DNA of 45,697 nt from Candidatus Poribacteria bacterium (GTDB lineage: Bacteria; Poribacteria; WGA-4E; WGA-3G), in assembly GCA_009839975.1 (NCBI GenBank), contig VXOP01000113.1, positions 1-45,697 of the forward strand. The letters run 5' to 3'. This document shows positions 35,515-42,996 of this stretch, piece after piece. How positions within the stretch are numbered: the first letter of the stretch is position 1; each line of letters starts with the position of its first letter. The notes under the pieces were generated by a model. The model made no database searches. It was not told the origin of the DNA and saw only the letters and a program-made list of their open reading frames with translations. The position numbers were made by a program, and so were the translations under genes.

Positions 35515-35711
35515 GGGACTGAATATGGGACAATCCCAATAACAAACAATTAGAAATGTTATTCGTAATTCAAAAAAAATGCATCCGTGAATGTGTATAA
35601 GTGATTCTATAGAGTCTGTATGCAGTAAGTCTATTTTCAAGAGTATCTGTTGGTTATACGCAAATCTTGTGTTTTTATGGTAGATTATACAATTAATTCT
35701 ACATTCTGAGT

Positions 35712-35777
35712 TGTAGGAGAGAACTCCGATTCCCGATTAAGCACTATGATAGTCGGGAATCGGAGTTCCCTCCTACA
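35712..35777. repeat. Long TGTAGGAG-family palindrome upstream of WD40 gene
   Basis: TGTAGGAGAGAACTCCGATT... (35712-35736) and its reverse complement (35753-35777) match 24 of 25 around a 16-base loop. The GATAGTCGGGAATCGG segment is shared with the MITE copies at 22906 and 37852. It lies about 50 bases before the WD40 gene start, so it could affect that gene's promoter or leader. Confidence 0.75.
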
Positions 35778-35827
35778 GAATAGGTGTATAATTATTTATA
35801 TACTTAACCATAATAAGAGGAGAATAT

Positions 35828-37837
35828 ATGGCAAAAAGCAAAAAATGGGATCCTGCTTTATCAAAGCATGAAAACGACGATTTTACGACATGGGAATTAC
35901 CTAAGGGTACAATCGCACGATTAGGACAGGGGAGAATCCATAAAAACATCACACCTTCACCAGATGGGAAGTACTTCCTTGTTCCAAGTGACATAGGGGT
36001 TTGGTGGTATGATATGAACACAATGACTCCAGTTGACCTATGGGACACTGATAGAGGTTATATCTCCACCGTGTCTTTTTCACCGAATGGGAAATGGCTT
36101 GCTACCGATGATGGAGATGGTCTTGTCAAAGTATGGGATGTACATAAGAGAGTTTGCATTTCGCAGATGGAAAGAGATGAAGATGAGAAACCCTACAATT
36201 CTGCTTCCAAGTTGGTCTTTTCAAACGACAGCAAACATCTTGCAGTCTCCAGTCGGCGTGACTACATCCTATACATCTGGAATGTTGAAACAGGTGAACG
36301 GACTGCAAAATTTCACGACAATACAAACTACAGATGGTGGCCCTTTCTACTCCGTCCTATTGCCTTTTCACCAGATGACAGTTTGGTCGCGTGTACTATG
36401 CCTGATGAGAGTCTATTCGCGTATGCTGATCGCAGTAATACAATACGTACTGACCAACATTCTTCTAATTATATTGCTGTGTGGAATATAAAGACAGGTG
36501 AACAATTGACCTGTATTTCAGATCTTCCAGATTTTGTGTATAGTTTAAGTTTTTCACCGTCTGGTGATTTTCTTGCCTCTGGTGGTAGAGATGGTACAGT
36601 TAGGGTATGGTCAGTCGAAAACTGGGAGTTACAGCATACATATCAGAATTACGGAACAGAACGTAAACAGGTTTTCTATACGTCAGAAGGTGTGCTCTAC
36701 GGTTTAGAGATGTTTGACGATGAATTCGTCGTTTGGGACATTGTTAAGGGTGAAAAGTTCAACTGCTACCGTGAAGAATACAGTGTTTTTCAAGGACAAC
36801 ATGTTCCGAAAGGTACACCTTATGTCTCAGAAGCTGAGAGACCCCCTGAATTTATTAAGTGGACGACAGGTGACACCAAACCGAGTTTATGTGCGAATTT
36901 GCATACAGGTGTGCCATTTTCCTTAGTTTTTAGTTCCGATGGTAAAACACTTGCTGGCGGGTATTGGAGCATAGATGCGAAGGTGATGCTATGGCTATGG
37001 GATGCAAAGCAACATTCCTCACCTCCAACCGCTATAAATCTACCCGGTGGTGACTATAATGTCTCTGTGTCATCGGATGGAAGAATCTTCGCAACCGGAC
37101 GCGATGGTGAAGCTGCAAAGGTGTGGGAAATTGGTAACACGGAGACATTAGTAGCAACTTACACGCTTCCCGAACAAGACAGAACTGATACTGAACAGGA
37201 AAGGCAGGTATCAACAGCAGCGTTTGCACACAAGAAAAACCTGATCGCATGCGGAGATAGTGATGGCATGTTGTATGTGTGGGATGTTGAGCAGCAAAGG
37301 TTACGACATAAGCACAAAGCACATGATGGATGGATTAAAAATCTAATGTTTAGTCCTGATGAAAAGTTCCTTTTTAGTGTAAGGTCTACTGGACCTGTCG
37401 CTTATTTGTGGTATGTTGAGAGTGGCGAACAGATTGAATCGTTTCCAGTCAAGTGTGAGTTTATTGCTTTTTCTCCATGTAGTACCTTAATCGCTATAGG
37501 GATGGGGAGAGATATTCAGATATGGTGTATTGAGCAAGGTGAAACTATTTTGAACATACCGCTACCCAGAGAAAGTTGGATGCCTTTTGCGTTATCATTT
37601 TCACCTTGTGGTAAATACTTAGCTTCTGGGGCATGGTGGAAACGCGGTTTTGGTATGAAGAAGTGTCCTGTACATTTGTGGGATGTTGCAAGTGGAGAAA
37701 ACATTGTAGCCTTCCGTGGTGGTCATCCTTCAGATGTTCAGTGTGTTGCTTTTTCACCAGATGGTAAGATTCTTGCAAGTGGCGGTTATGATGGCACCAT
37801 CCTTCTTTGGGATTTGAAACCTTATATCAATAGTTGA
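35828..37837 (+). CDS. Cytoplasmic WD40 protein with TTWELPKG head module
   Basis: 669 aa, ATG preceded by AGGAG. There is no signal peptide; the N-terminus is basic and polar (MAKSKKWDPALSKHEND), so it is cytosolic. The head is TTWELPKGTIARLGQG, then the atypical first blade ending GVWWYDMN. I count 13 recognisable WD-type repeats and one probable degraded one. They are more divergent than those in the 13.9-21.8 kb cluster, with SPDDS, SPCS and SPCG variants and large loop insertions (for example PDESLFAYADRSNTIRT). The penultimate blade has a Trp/Lys-rich insertion (GAWWKRGFGMKK). The closest relative is the gene at 38038. No catalytic domain is attached, so a scaffold role is likely. Confidence 0.82.
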   Translation: MAKSKKWDPALSKHENDDFTTWELPKGTIARLGQGRIHKNITPSPDGKYFLVPSDIGVWWYDMNTMTPVDLWDTDRGYISTVSFSPNGKWLATDDGDGLVKVWDVHKRVCISQMERDEDEKPYNSASKLVFSNDSKHLAVSSRRDYILYIWNVETGERTAKFHDNTNYRWWPFLLRPIAFSPDDSLVACTMPDESLFAYADRSNTIRTDQHSSNYIAVWNIKTGEQLTCISDLPDFVYSLSFSPSGDFLASGGRDGTVRVWSVENWELQHTYQNYGTERKQVFYTSEGVLYGLEMFDDEFVVWDIVKGEKFNCYREEYSVFQGQHVPKGTPYVSEAERPPEFIKWTTGDTKPSLCANLHTGVPFSLVFSSDGKTLAGGYWSIDAKVMLWLWDAKQHSSPPTAINLPGGDYNVSVSSDGRIFATGRDGEAAKVWEIGNTETLVATYTLPEQDRTDTEQERQVSTAAFAHKKNLIACGDSDGMLYVWDVEQQRLRHKHKAHDGWIKNLMFSPDEKFLFSVRSTGPVAYLWYVESGEQIESFPVKCEFIAFSPCSTLIAIGMGRDIQIWCIEQGETILNIPLPRESWMPFALSFSPCGKYLASGAWWKRGFGMKKCPVHLWDVASGENIVAFRGGHPSDVQCVAFSPDGKILASGGYDGTILLWDLKPYINS

Positions 37838-37851
37838 CACATCAACGTATT

Positions 37852-38001
37852 TATAGTGAACATTGAAAATAGTGATACAAAGTCCCTGTAGGAGCGATCT
37901 CCGAATCGCGACTTAACGTAGTGATAGTCGGGAATCGGCCAGAATTATGTTAACTGGCCTCCTACATCGCAAATGTCCCATTAATTCAAAAGTTAACTAT
38001 A
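37852..38001. mobile_element. MITE with TATAGTGAAC-type inverted ends, copy 2 (150 bp)
   Basis: The ends TATAGTGAACATT (37852) and AAAAGTTAACTATA (ending 38001) are inverted repeats like those of copy 1 at 22906. The left 85 bases and right 30 bases match copy 1. The centre carries GGCCAGAATTATGTTAACTGGCC and CTCCTACA, the closing arm of the TGTAGGAG palindrome. It fills almost the whole gap between the two WD40 genes and ends 36 bases before the second start. Confidence 0.75.
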
Positions 38002-38037
38002 GATGATTAGGAATACAATACAGATAAAGGAGTCTAT

Positions 38038-40092
38038 ATGAAACAAAACAAGCAACCCACACCAAAAGATGTTGTCCAAGGAGACACGGAAGGAATTACT
38101 TGGGCACTGCCAGAAGGCGCAATTGCACGGTTAGGGAAAGGAAGAAATCCTAAAATAGTACTCTCCCCCAACAGCAAGTATTTCGCAGTGGGAACCATGA
38201 TCGGTCTTTGGTGGTATGATATGGCCTCAAAGTCACCTATCGCGTTGTGGGAGAGTGAAAGAGGGTTGATTTCTATTGCCGAGTTTTCTCCAAATGGTGA
38301 ATGGATTGCAATAGCAAATTGGGACGGCGTAATCAAATTATTAGATGTTCAGAGTGGTGAGTGTCTGGCACACATGAAACGGATGGAAGAGCAGAATCTT
38401 TATTACTATCTCGATTTTTCACCCGATAGTAAGTGGGTTGCCACTGCGAACTGGAAAGGGGATGTTGAAGTTCTGGATGTGTATGAAAACGTTTGTATTT
38501 CACAGATGGACCGAGGTGAACGTGAAGTCATTTCTGCTGATATTAGCCAATTAGAATTTTCTCCAGATGGACGGTACGTTGCTGCAACGGCAGATGAACT
38601 TGATACAAAGGGATCACAGACTTTCATTTGGTGTTCAGAAACAGGTAAGATCATCTGTAAGTTTGCGGGTATGAACTTCGTTTTCTCTCAAGACAGTTGT
38701 CTTTTGGCTGCTGCTACACCTGACGAATCCAACAATGATGGGGATTGGATAGCACAATGTGTATCGGTGTGGGATATAGCGCCGTGTGAACGGATTGCAC
38801 ATTTTGAAGGACATAGTGACTGGGTAGATCATCTCACTTTTTCACTTGATGGTAAGTTCCTTGCATCAAGTAGTAGAGATCAAAGCGTGCGTGTCTGGGA
38901 CATCGCAAAGGGTGAGAAGAAGGATGTTTATACTGATTTTAATTCTTCCCGAATTAAACCATTCTACACGGAAGCAGGTGAGCTACTCGCGATTGTAGGT
39001 ACTGAAGATCTGCTTGATATCTGGAATGTGGAAAGAAGTAAAAAACTATCTATACCTGAAGTTCACACCAACAGTATTGATGCTGCGTTGTTTAAAAAGT
39101 ACCCGCAACTTGTCTATACTGATATAATGCAAAACAGAGAAACCAAGATCGGTAATAACATAAACTTACTGTCAGATATTCGCAGATTTAATGATGTTCC
39201 AGAACCTGTTGTATTCTTACCAGATGGAAAAACGCTTGCAAGTACAAGTGAGTTTAGAGGCATTGTGCTATGGGATATTAAAACTAAACAGGTACAAAAA
39301 ACATTGCTTGAGGACAAGCGAATCACGACTTTCACTGTTCTGCCTTGTGGAAACATTATCGCAGCTTATATCCGCTCAAACGAAGATTTTGGCTATGTGT
39401 GGGATGCTGAGAAACCTGAGGATATTATACTTGAAATAAAAGAGGAAGCACAACTGACGTGGAAAGTTGATTTCACGCCAACAAGTGATCAGATCGCTGT
39501 TAGCAGTAGAGAAGGTACAATTTATAAATGGGATATTGAGAATAAGAAAAGGTTAGAGCCATTCGTGGGTCATAAAGAGCTTATCTGGTCTGTAAAATAT
39601 TCACCAGATGGCAAACGTCTTGTCAGCGGTTCAAGTGATAAAACCGCTCGGGTGTGGGATGCGGAGACAAGTAAAGAGATTGCTACTTTACCACTGAGAG
39701 AGAAAAGCACACTCATGAATATTGCTTTTTCTCCTTGTGGGAGATTCATTGCTGGTGGAATGAATAAAGAACTGCGTTTGTGGTGTGCGGATAGTTTTGA
39801 AATGCTTCTGCTTATTCCCCAGACAGAGACAGAAAGTCCCTACGCATTGGCATTTTCAAGTTGTGGAAACTATCTTGCATCAGGCACTTGGTGGCAGCGG
39901 GGAATGGAGAAAATGGCAATTAGGTTATGGGATATTGCAAACGGAGAAAATATCGCGACGCTCTGGGGACATCCGACAGATATCCAAACGCTTGCATTCT
40001 CACCAGATGACACTGTTTTGGCAAGTGGAAGTTTTGATGGCACTATCATACTTTGGGATTTGAAACCTTTTCTGAAGTTAGAAAACTATTGA
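38038..40092 (+). CDS. Cytoplasmic WD40 protein, 14 repeats, with ITWALPEG head module
   Basis: 684 aa, ATG preceded by AAAGGAG. It has a soluble N-terminus (MKQNKQPTPKDVVQGDTEG) without signal peptide, then head module TWALPEGAIARLGKG and first blade ending GLWWYDMASK. I count 14 repeats, predicting two seven-bladed propellers. Blade 13 carries the same kind of insertion as the previous gene (GTWWQRGMEKM), and several turns read SPCG or SSCG, so the two genes are paralogues. They are separated by a MITE that probably inserted after duplication. The final blade is the best conserved (LASGSFDGTIILWDLKP). The binding partner is unknown. Confidence 0.83.
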   Translation: MKQNKQPTPKDVVQGDTEGITWALPEGAIARLGKGRNPKIVLSPNSKYFAVGTMIGLWWYDMASKSPIALWESERGLISIAEFSPNGEWIAIANWDGVIKLLDVQSGECLAHMKRMEEQNLYYYLDFSPDSKWVATANWKGDVEVLDVYENVCISQMDRGEREVISADISQLEFSPDGRYVAATADELDTKGSQTFIWCSETGKIICKFAGMNFVFSQDSCLLAAATPDESNNDGDWIAQCVSVWDIAPCERIAHFEGHSDWVDHLTFSLDGKFLASSSRDQSVRVWDIAKGEKKDVYTDFNSSRIKPFYTEAGELLAIVGTEDLLDIWNVERSKKLSIPEVHTNSIDAALFKKYPQLVYTDIMQNRETKIGNNINLLSDIRRFNDVPEPVVFLPDGKTLASTSEFRGIVLWDIKTKQVQKTLLEDKRITTFTVLPCGNIIAAYIRSNEDFGYVWDAEKPEDIILEIKEEAQLTWKVDFTPTSDQIAVSSREGTIYKWDIENKKRLEPFVGHKELIWSVKYSPDGKRLVSGSSDKTARVWDAETSKEIATLPLREKSTLMNIAFSPCGRFIAGGMNKELRLWCADSFEMLLLIPQTETESPYALAFSSCGNYLASGTWWQRGMEKMAIRLWDIANGENIATLWGHPTDIQTLAFSPDDTVLASGSFDGTIILWDLKPFLKLENY

Positions 40093-40102
40093 TTCAACAA
40101 AT

Positions 40103-40131
40103 TTGCAAAACGCATATGTATAAGGTATAAT
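40103..40131 (+). promoter_or_regulatory. Sigma-70-type promoter for the 148-aa gene
   Basis: TTGCAA (40103-40108, 4/6), a 17-base spacer, and TATAAT (40126-40131, 6/6), 60 bases before the ATG at 40191. Confidence 0.5.
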
Positions 40132-40190
40132 TATTGGGTTCAAAATTACACTAACTATAACAATTACAAAAATAAATATGGAGGTCTACA

Positions 40191-40637
40191 ATGGTAGAAA
40201 AATTTGAACCAAAGGACATTGAAGAAGTTGGTGAAGCATTAAAATACTTCAATGATTTTCACGATGGATACGTTGAGAGTTTTGAAGTAAAGTTTGAAAA
40301 CTACAAGAGCATTGACGAAAACGGCATCGGAAATGGAATTGGTGGGGCAGATATGAGAATTATTCTCATCGTAAATGCTTTTCCTTATGGTAAAGAACAT
40401 AACCAATTGGTGAAAGTTGAATTCCTTGACGTCAAGTCTTATGAGATCATATCTGAGAGACATGAGCCGTTTCCGATGTGGGGTATTTCTGAAGCAGTTA
40501 CAAGCTCTGCCCCTGAACCTTATGAAGATGATATATTCTGGGATTTTCATTTCTTGGGTGACAAAACCACTTTCAATGTAATCTGTTCCAGAATAGTCTT
40601 TACAAATATAGGGTATGTTATGAATGAAGAAAAATAG
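40191..40637 (+). CDS. Hypothetical acidic 148-aa protein
   Basis: 148 aa, ATG preceded by GGAGG at seven bases and by a good promoter. It is acidic and soluble with no signal peptide. It contains YFNDFHDGYVESFEVKFENY near the start, alternating strand-like segments (MRIILIVNAF, LVKVEFLDV), and DDIFWDFHFLGDKTTFNVICSRIVF near the end, suggesting a small mostly-beta domain. The FHDGYV segment is the most distinctive feature, but I do not recognise a family. The size, acidity and nearby MNT-HEPN gene would suit an immunity or antitoxin-like protein; that is speculation. The minus-strand 174-aa ORF over it is a shadow. Confidence 0.65.
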   Translation: MVEKFEPKDIEEVGEALKYFNDFHDGYVESFEVKFENYKSIDENGIGNGIGGADMRIILIVNAFPYGKEHNQLVKVEFLDVKSYEIISERHEPFPMWGISEAVTSSAPEPYEDDIFWDFHFLGDKTTFNVICSRIVFTNIGYVMNEEK

Positions 40638-40673
40638 TCGTAAATTTTGCAGAAAAGTGTTAAAATACGCATT

Positions 40674-40727
40674 AGAGAACTCCTTATGGCTTGGTATAAA
40701 GATTTCATTATAACAAAAGAGTTCTCT
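40674..40727. repeat. Inverted repeat AGAGAACTC/GAGTTCTCT
   Basis: Nine-base exact arms (40674-40682 and 40719-40727) around a 36-base AT-rich loop, in the 197-base gap between the 148-aa gene and the MNT-HEPN gene. It could be a small degenerate palindromic element or a transcript end. No gene is seen in the gap. Confidence 0.4.
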
Positions 40728-40834
40728 TAGGTAAAAATCATTCAAATTATTTATCATTCTCACGTTTGTATAGTCTCTACTTATAGGAATTTTGATTTTC
40801 CCGACATGGAACTAGTTCAATAGGGAGTTTTCAC

Positions 40835-41584
40835 ATGGTCAGTTCAAAAGAGATTCAGGCAACTTGTGAAGACATTGTTCGTGAATTTTCTCCGTTACAA
40901 GTTATTCTATTTGGTTCTTATGCCTATGGTACACCATCGGAAGAATCAGATGTTGACCTATTAGTCGTGATGCCAATTCCTAAGTCAGAATTTCGCAACA
41001 AAGCTGTAGAGATTCGTCAAAGAATTCCATATCGCTTTGGAATGGATCTTCTTGTGAGATCACCTGAAGAGATTGCATATCGGGTTTCGTATAATGATTG
41101 GTTTCTGCGTGAGATCACTGAAAAAGGTAAACTCTTATACGGTTCCTATACTGACTATAATTTTGACAAACCGAGTTCAGTCAAAAAGGAAGAAATCTAC
41201 ATGAATCCGTTGACGGTAGAATGGATTGAGAAAGCTGAAGAAGATTATAATTCTGCAAAGTGGCTTCAGGAATCGCCAACCGCTGTCCATAACGCTATCT
41301 GTTTTCATGCGCAACAATGTATTGAAAAGTATTTGAAGGCGTGGTTGCAACAGGAGAACATACCTTTTTCAAAAACACATGACCTTGAAGGATTACTTAA
41401 TTTAATTGTACCAACGCAGCCTTTGTGGAATACTTGGCAACCCGATTTTAAGATAATTAGTTCTTATGCAGTGGATTCTCGTTATCCAGGTGATTCAGTA
41501 TCAGCGAAAGATACAGAACATGCCATTCAGATCTGTGATGATGTGCGACAAAAAATTCGTGTCGAATTGAAAGTAGACACATAG
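40835..41584 (+). CDS. Fused MNT nucleotidyltransferase-HEPN protein
   Basis: 249 aa. Residues 1-95 are a minimal nucleotidyltransferase with FGSYAYG and DVDLLVV, forming GSX10DXD (Gly27-Ser28, Asp39, Asp41). From about 123 a HEPN domain begins (MNPLTVEWIEKAEEDYNSA), with HAQQCIEKYLKAWL and THDLEGLL. MNT and HEPN are usually two adjacent genes forming a toxin-antitoxin pair in which MNT adenylylates the HEPN RNase. Here they are one frame. Codon 123 is an ATG (41201) with AAGGA ten bases before, so the HEPN part could also be made alone. I do not find the RX4-6H RNase motif, so the toxin activity may be absent. The gene was possibly acquired as part of a small defence-type cluster with the methyltransferase nearby. 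Confidence 0.85.
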   Translation: MVSSKEIQATCEDIVREFSPLQVILFGSYAYGTPSEESDVDLLVVMPIPKSEFRNKAVEIRQRIPYRFGMDLLVRSPEEIAYRVSYNDWFLREITEKGKLLYGSYTDYNFDKPSSVKKEEIYMNPLTVEWIEKAEEDYNSAKWLQESPTAVHNAICFHAQQCIEKYLKAWLQQENIPFSKTHDLEGLLNLIVPTQPLWNTWQPDFKIISSYAVDSRYPGDSVSAKDTEHAIQICDDVRQKIRVELKVDT

Positions 41585-41753
41585 CAAGCATGAACTTTCA
41601 CAAGGGTGTGTAAAGTCATTGTCACCGTTTTTGTCTGAATCGTGCCAATTATATAGCTGGCGCGGAGGACACGGAAGACGCGGAAGGGTGTTTTGGGAAA
41701 GTTTAGTTCAGACAATCCACCGTACAGACGTATCAATCCGCTTTCACATCCGC

Positions 41754-42791
41754 CTAGATCGTTGTCAACTTACCTGCAGGATCAACAGCATATATACCTT
41801 CAGAATCCAAAGCCAACCCATTGATACTGTGCAAGCCTGTTACAACATCCCTAACATTCGAACCGTTAAGATTTGCTTGTTGGATTTTATGCCTATCTCT
41901 CCCATCCCGTGCTGACCAATACATCTTTCGGGTTTTTTCGTCAACAACAAGATGATTTGGTTCTTTCAATCCTGTGATAACTGTTTTAATGTGAGCTCCA
42001 TTGAAAGAAGCGCGATGAATACTGCTGCTACCTGTCCAATAAATTTTTCTTGCATCCACATCCAGACCAATGCTCAATATACGGTTATGCCAATCATCAA
42101 GGATAACTTCAACATCCGAACCATCAAGATTCATTCTCAGAATCTGTCGTATGGATAGGACCACCCAATAGAGTTTTCCCTGTTTCAAATCCAATTTCAT
42201 GTCCCAAGTGCTTGTATTTTTCATATCCTTAACATCTTCAACATCTGTCCCATCGAGGTTTGAACGTTTATATTTTCGATGCGCAACATCTACCCAATAT
42301 ATATGATTTTTCTGATTGTCCAAAGCGATGCACCGTGGTAGGAAGAGGAGTTCAGGATCTATTTCGACGGAATCTCCCCCTTCTGGGTGTATCCATCCCC
42401 GGCACACATCACCTATACAATCCTTGCCCGCGCTACCACCTTCAGGCGGTAAATGATATCCTCCGAAGATTTCTTCTATTTTGGTACCATCAGAATTTGC
42501 ACGCATTATTTTGTTATACCCAACCACTACATCTTTATATTTAGCAATATCTGCTTCTATCCAAAATATCGTGTTATTCTGGAAATCTAAAGAGATATCT
42601 TGTGCATAATCAAGACCCTTTATAACATCCTCAACATTAGACCCGTCCAGATTAGCACGGCTGATAAAACCCCATTCGGACCAATATATTTTCTTTGCGG
42701 CAGCAATCGCCGTATTCTGGATGCAAACCACCATTACCAACGTAACTATAACAGACAAGACCCATTTCTGTTTTATATTTTGATTTTGCAT
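41754..42791 (-). CDS. Secreted YWTD (LDL-receptor class B) beta-propeller protein, tail cut by TAG
   Basis: 345 aa, ATG preceded by GGGGAG. A signal peptide (VLSVIVTLVMVVCIQNTAIAAA) is followed by a YWTD-type propeller: KIYWSEWGFISRANLDGSNVED, HIYWVDVAH...RSNLDGTDVED, LYWVVLSIRQILRMNLDGSD, KIYWTGSSSIHRASFNGA, KMYWSARDG. A loop insertion at about 105-135 carries two Cys (KDCIGDVCRG), perhaps a disulfide. The protein stops at VDPAGKLTTI. Reading past the TAG in frame gives ADVKAD then TGA, and the whole (KLTTI-x-ADVKAD) lines up with the tail KLTTTWGNIKSR of other exported proteins here, with TAG at the Trp position. The role is probably extracellular binding. Confidence 0.85.
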   Translation of the reverse strand: MQNQNIKQKWVLSVIVTLVMVVCIQNTAIAAAKKIYWSEWGFISRANLDGSNVEDVIKGLDYAQDISLDFQNNTIFWIEADIAKYKDVVVGYNKIMRANSDGTKIEEIFGGYHLPPEGGSAGKDCIGDVCRGWIHPEGGDSVEIDPELLFLPRCIALDNQKNHIYWVDVAHRKYKRSNLDGTDVEDVKDMKNTSTWDMKLDLKQGKLYWVVLSIRQILRMNLDGSDVEVILDDWHNRILSIGLDVDARKIYWTGSSSIHRASFNGAHIKTVITGLKEPNHLVVDEKTRKMYWSARDGRDRHKIQQANLNGSNVRDVVTGLHSINGLALDSEGIYAVDPAGKLTTI

Positions 42792-42892
42792 TAGATATCT
42801 CCCCTTAACCCTTGAATATCTTTGTTAGACATATTACCACAGGCTACGGTTAATAGCAATTGTATATTCTCAAATAAACCACTCTTAAGGTT

Positions 42893-42921
42893 TTCAATTT
42901 TACCTTGAATCATGCTATAAT
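42893..42921 (+). promoter_or_regulatory. Promoter for the methyltransferase gene
   Basis: TTCAAT (42893-42898, weak -35), a 17-base spacer and TATAAT (42916-42921, consensus), 75 bases before the ATG at 42997. Confidence 0.45.
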
Positions 42922-42996
42922 AAACATACACGTTTCTGGGATTTCCAAAAGTACTTTAAGGAAAAGAAATAGAGATGACGATCAAGGAGGCTATCT

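Larger units (their letters stand above)
34736..35827. repeat. 1.09-kb gene-free mosaic of palindromic and tandem repeats
   Basis: There is no credible gene here. It holds, in order: GGTAGGTGCGATAGCCTTATCGCAC (34885-34910); two tandem copies of GCGTGGTAGAATGC (34967-34994); about four tandem copies of ATTCTACATG (35004-35043); the 48-base module (35059-35106) shared with 23 kb; an inverted repeat TAAATTGAC/GTCAATTTA (35141-35192) around GTGCAATTAGGATATCGCACC; two TTTCGCC(C)CTC..GGGCT-type pieces (35222-35293); two exact 25-base repeats (35306-35330 and 35356-35380); GTGCAATTAGGATATCGCACCTACC (35442-35466), the inverted partner of 34885; and a 66-base palindrome (35712-35777). The ORFs called here are made of these repeats. 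Confidence 0.8.

Noticed and set aside
40239-40763. 174-aa minus-strand ORF
   Set aside because: It overlaps the plus-strand 148-aa gene, which has a promoter and GGAGG; the minus frame has neither.
26984-41756. TAG reassigned to an amino acid, suggested by TAG in the ABC gene and in the YWTD tail
   Set aside because: TAG ends many other genes here at their expected length (mutL, both secreted WD40 proteins, one LamG protein, MNT-HEPN, ABC subunit at 28000).
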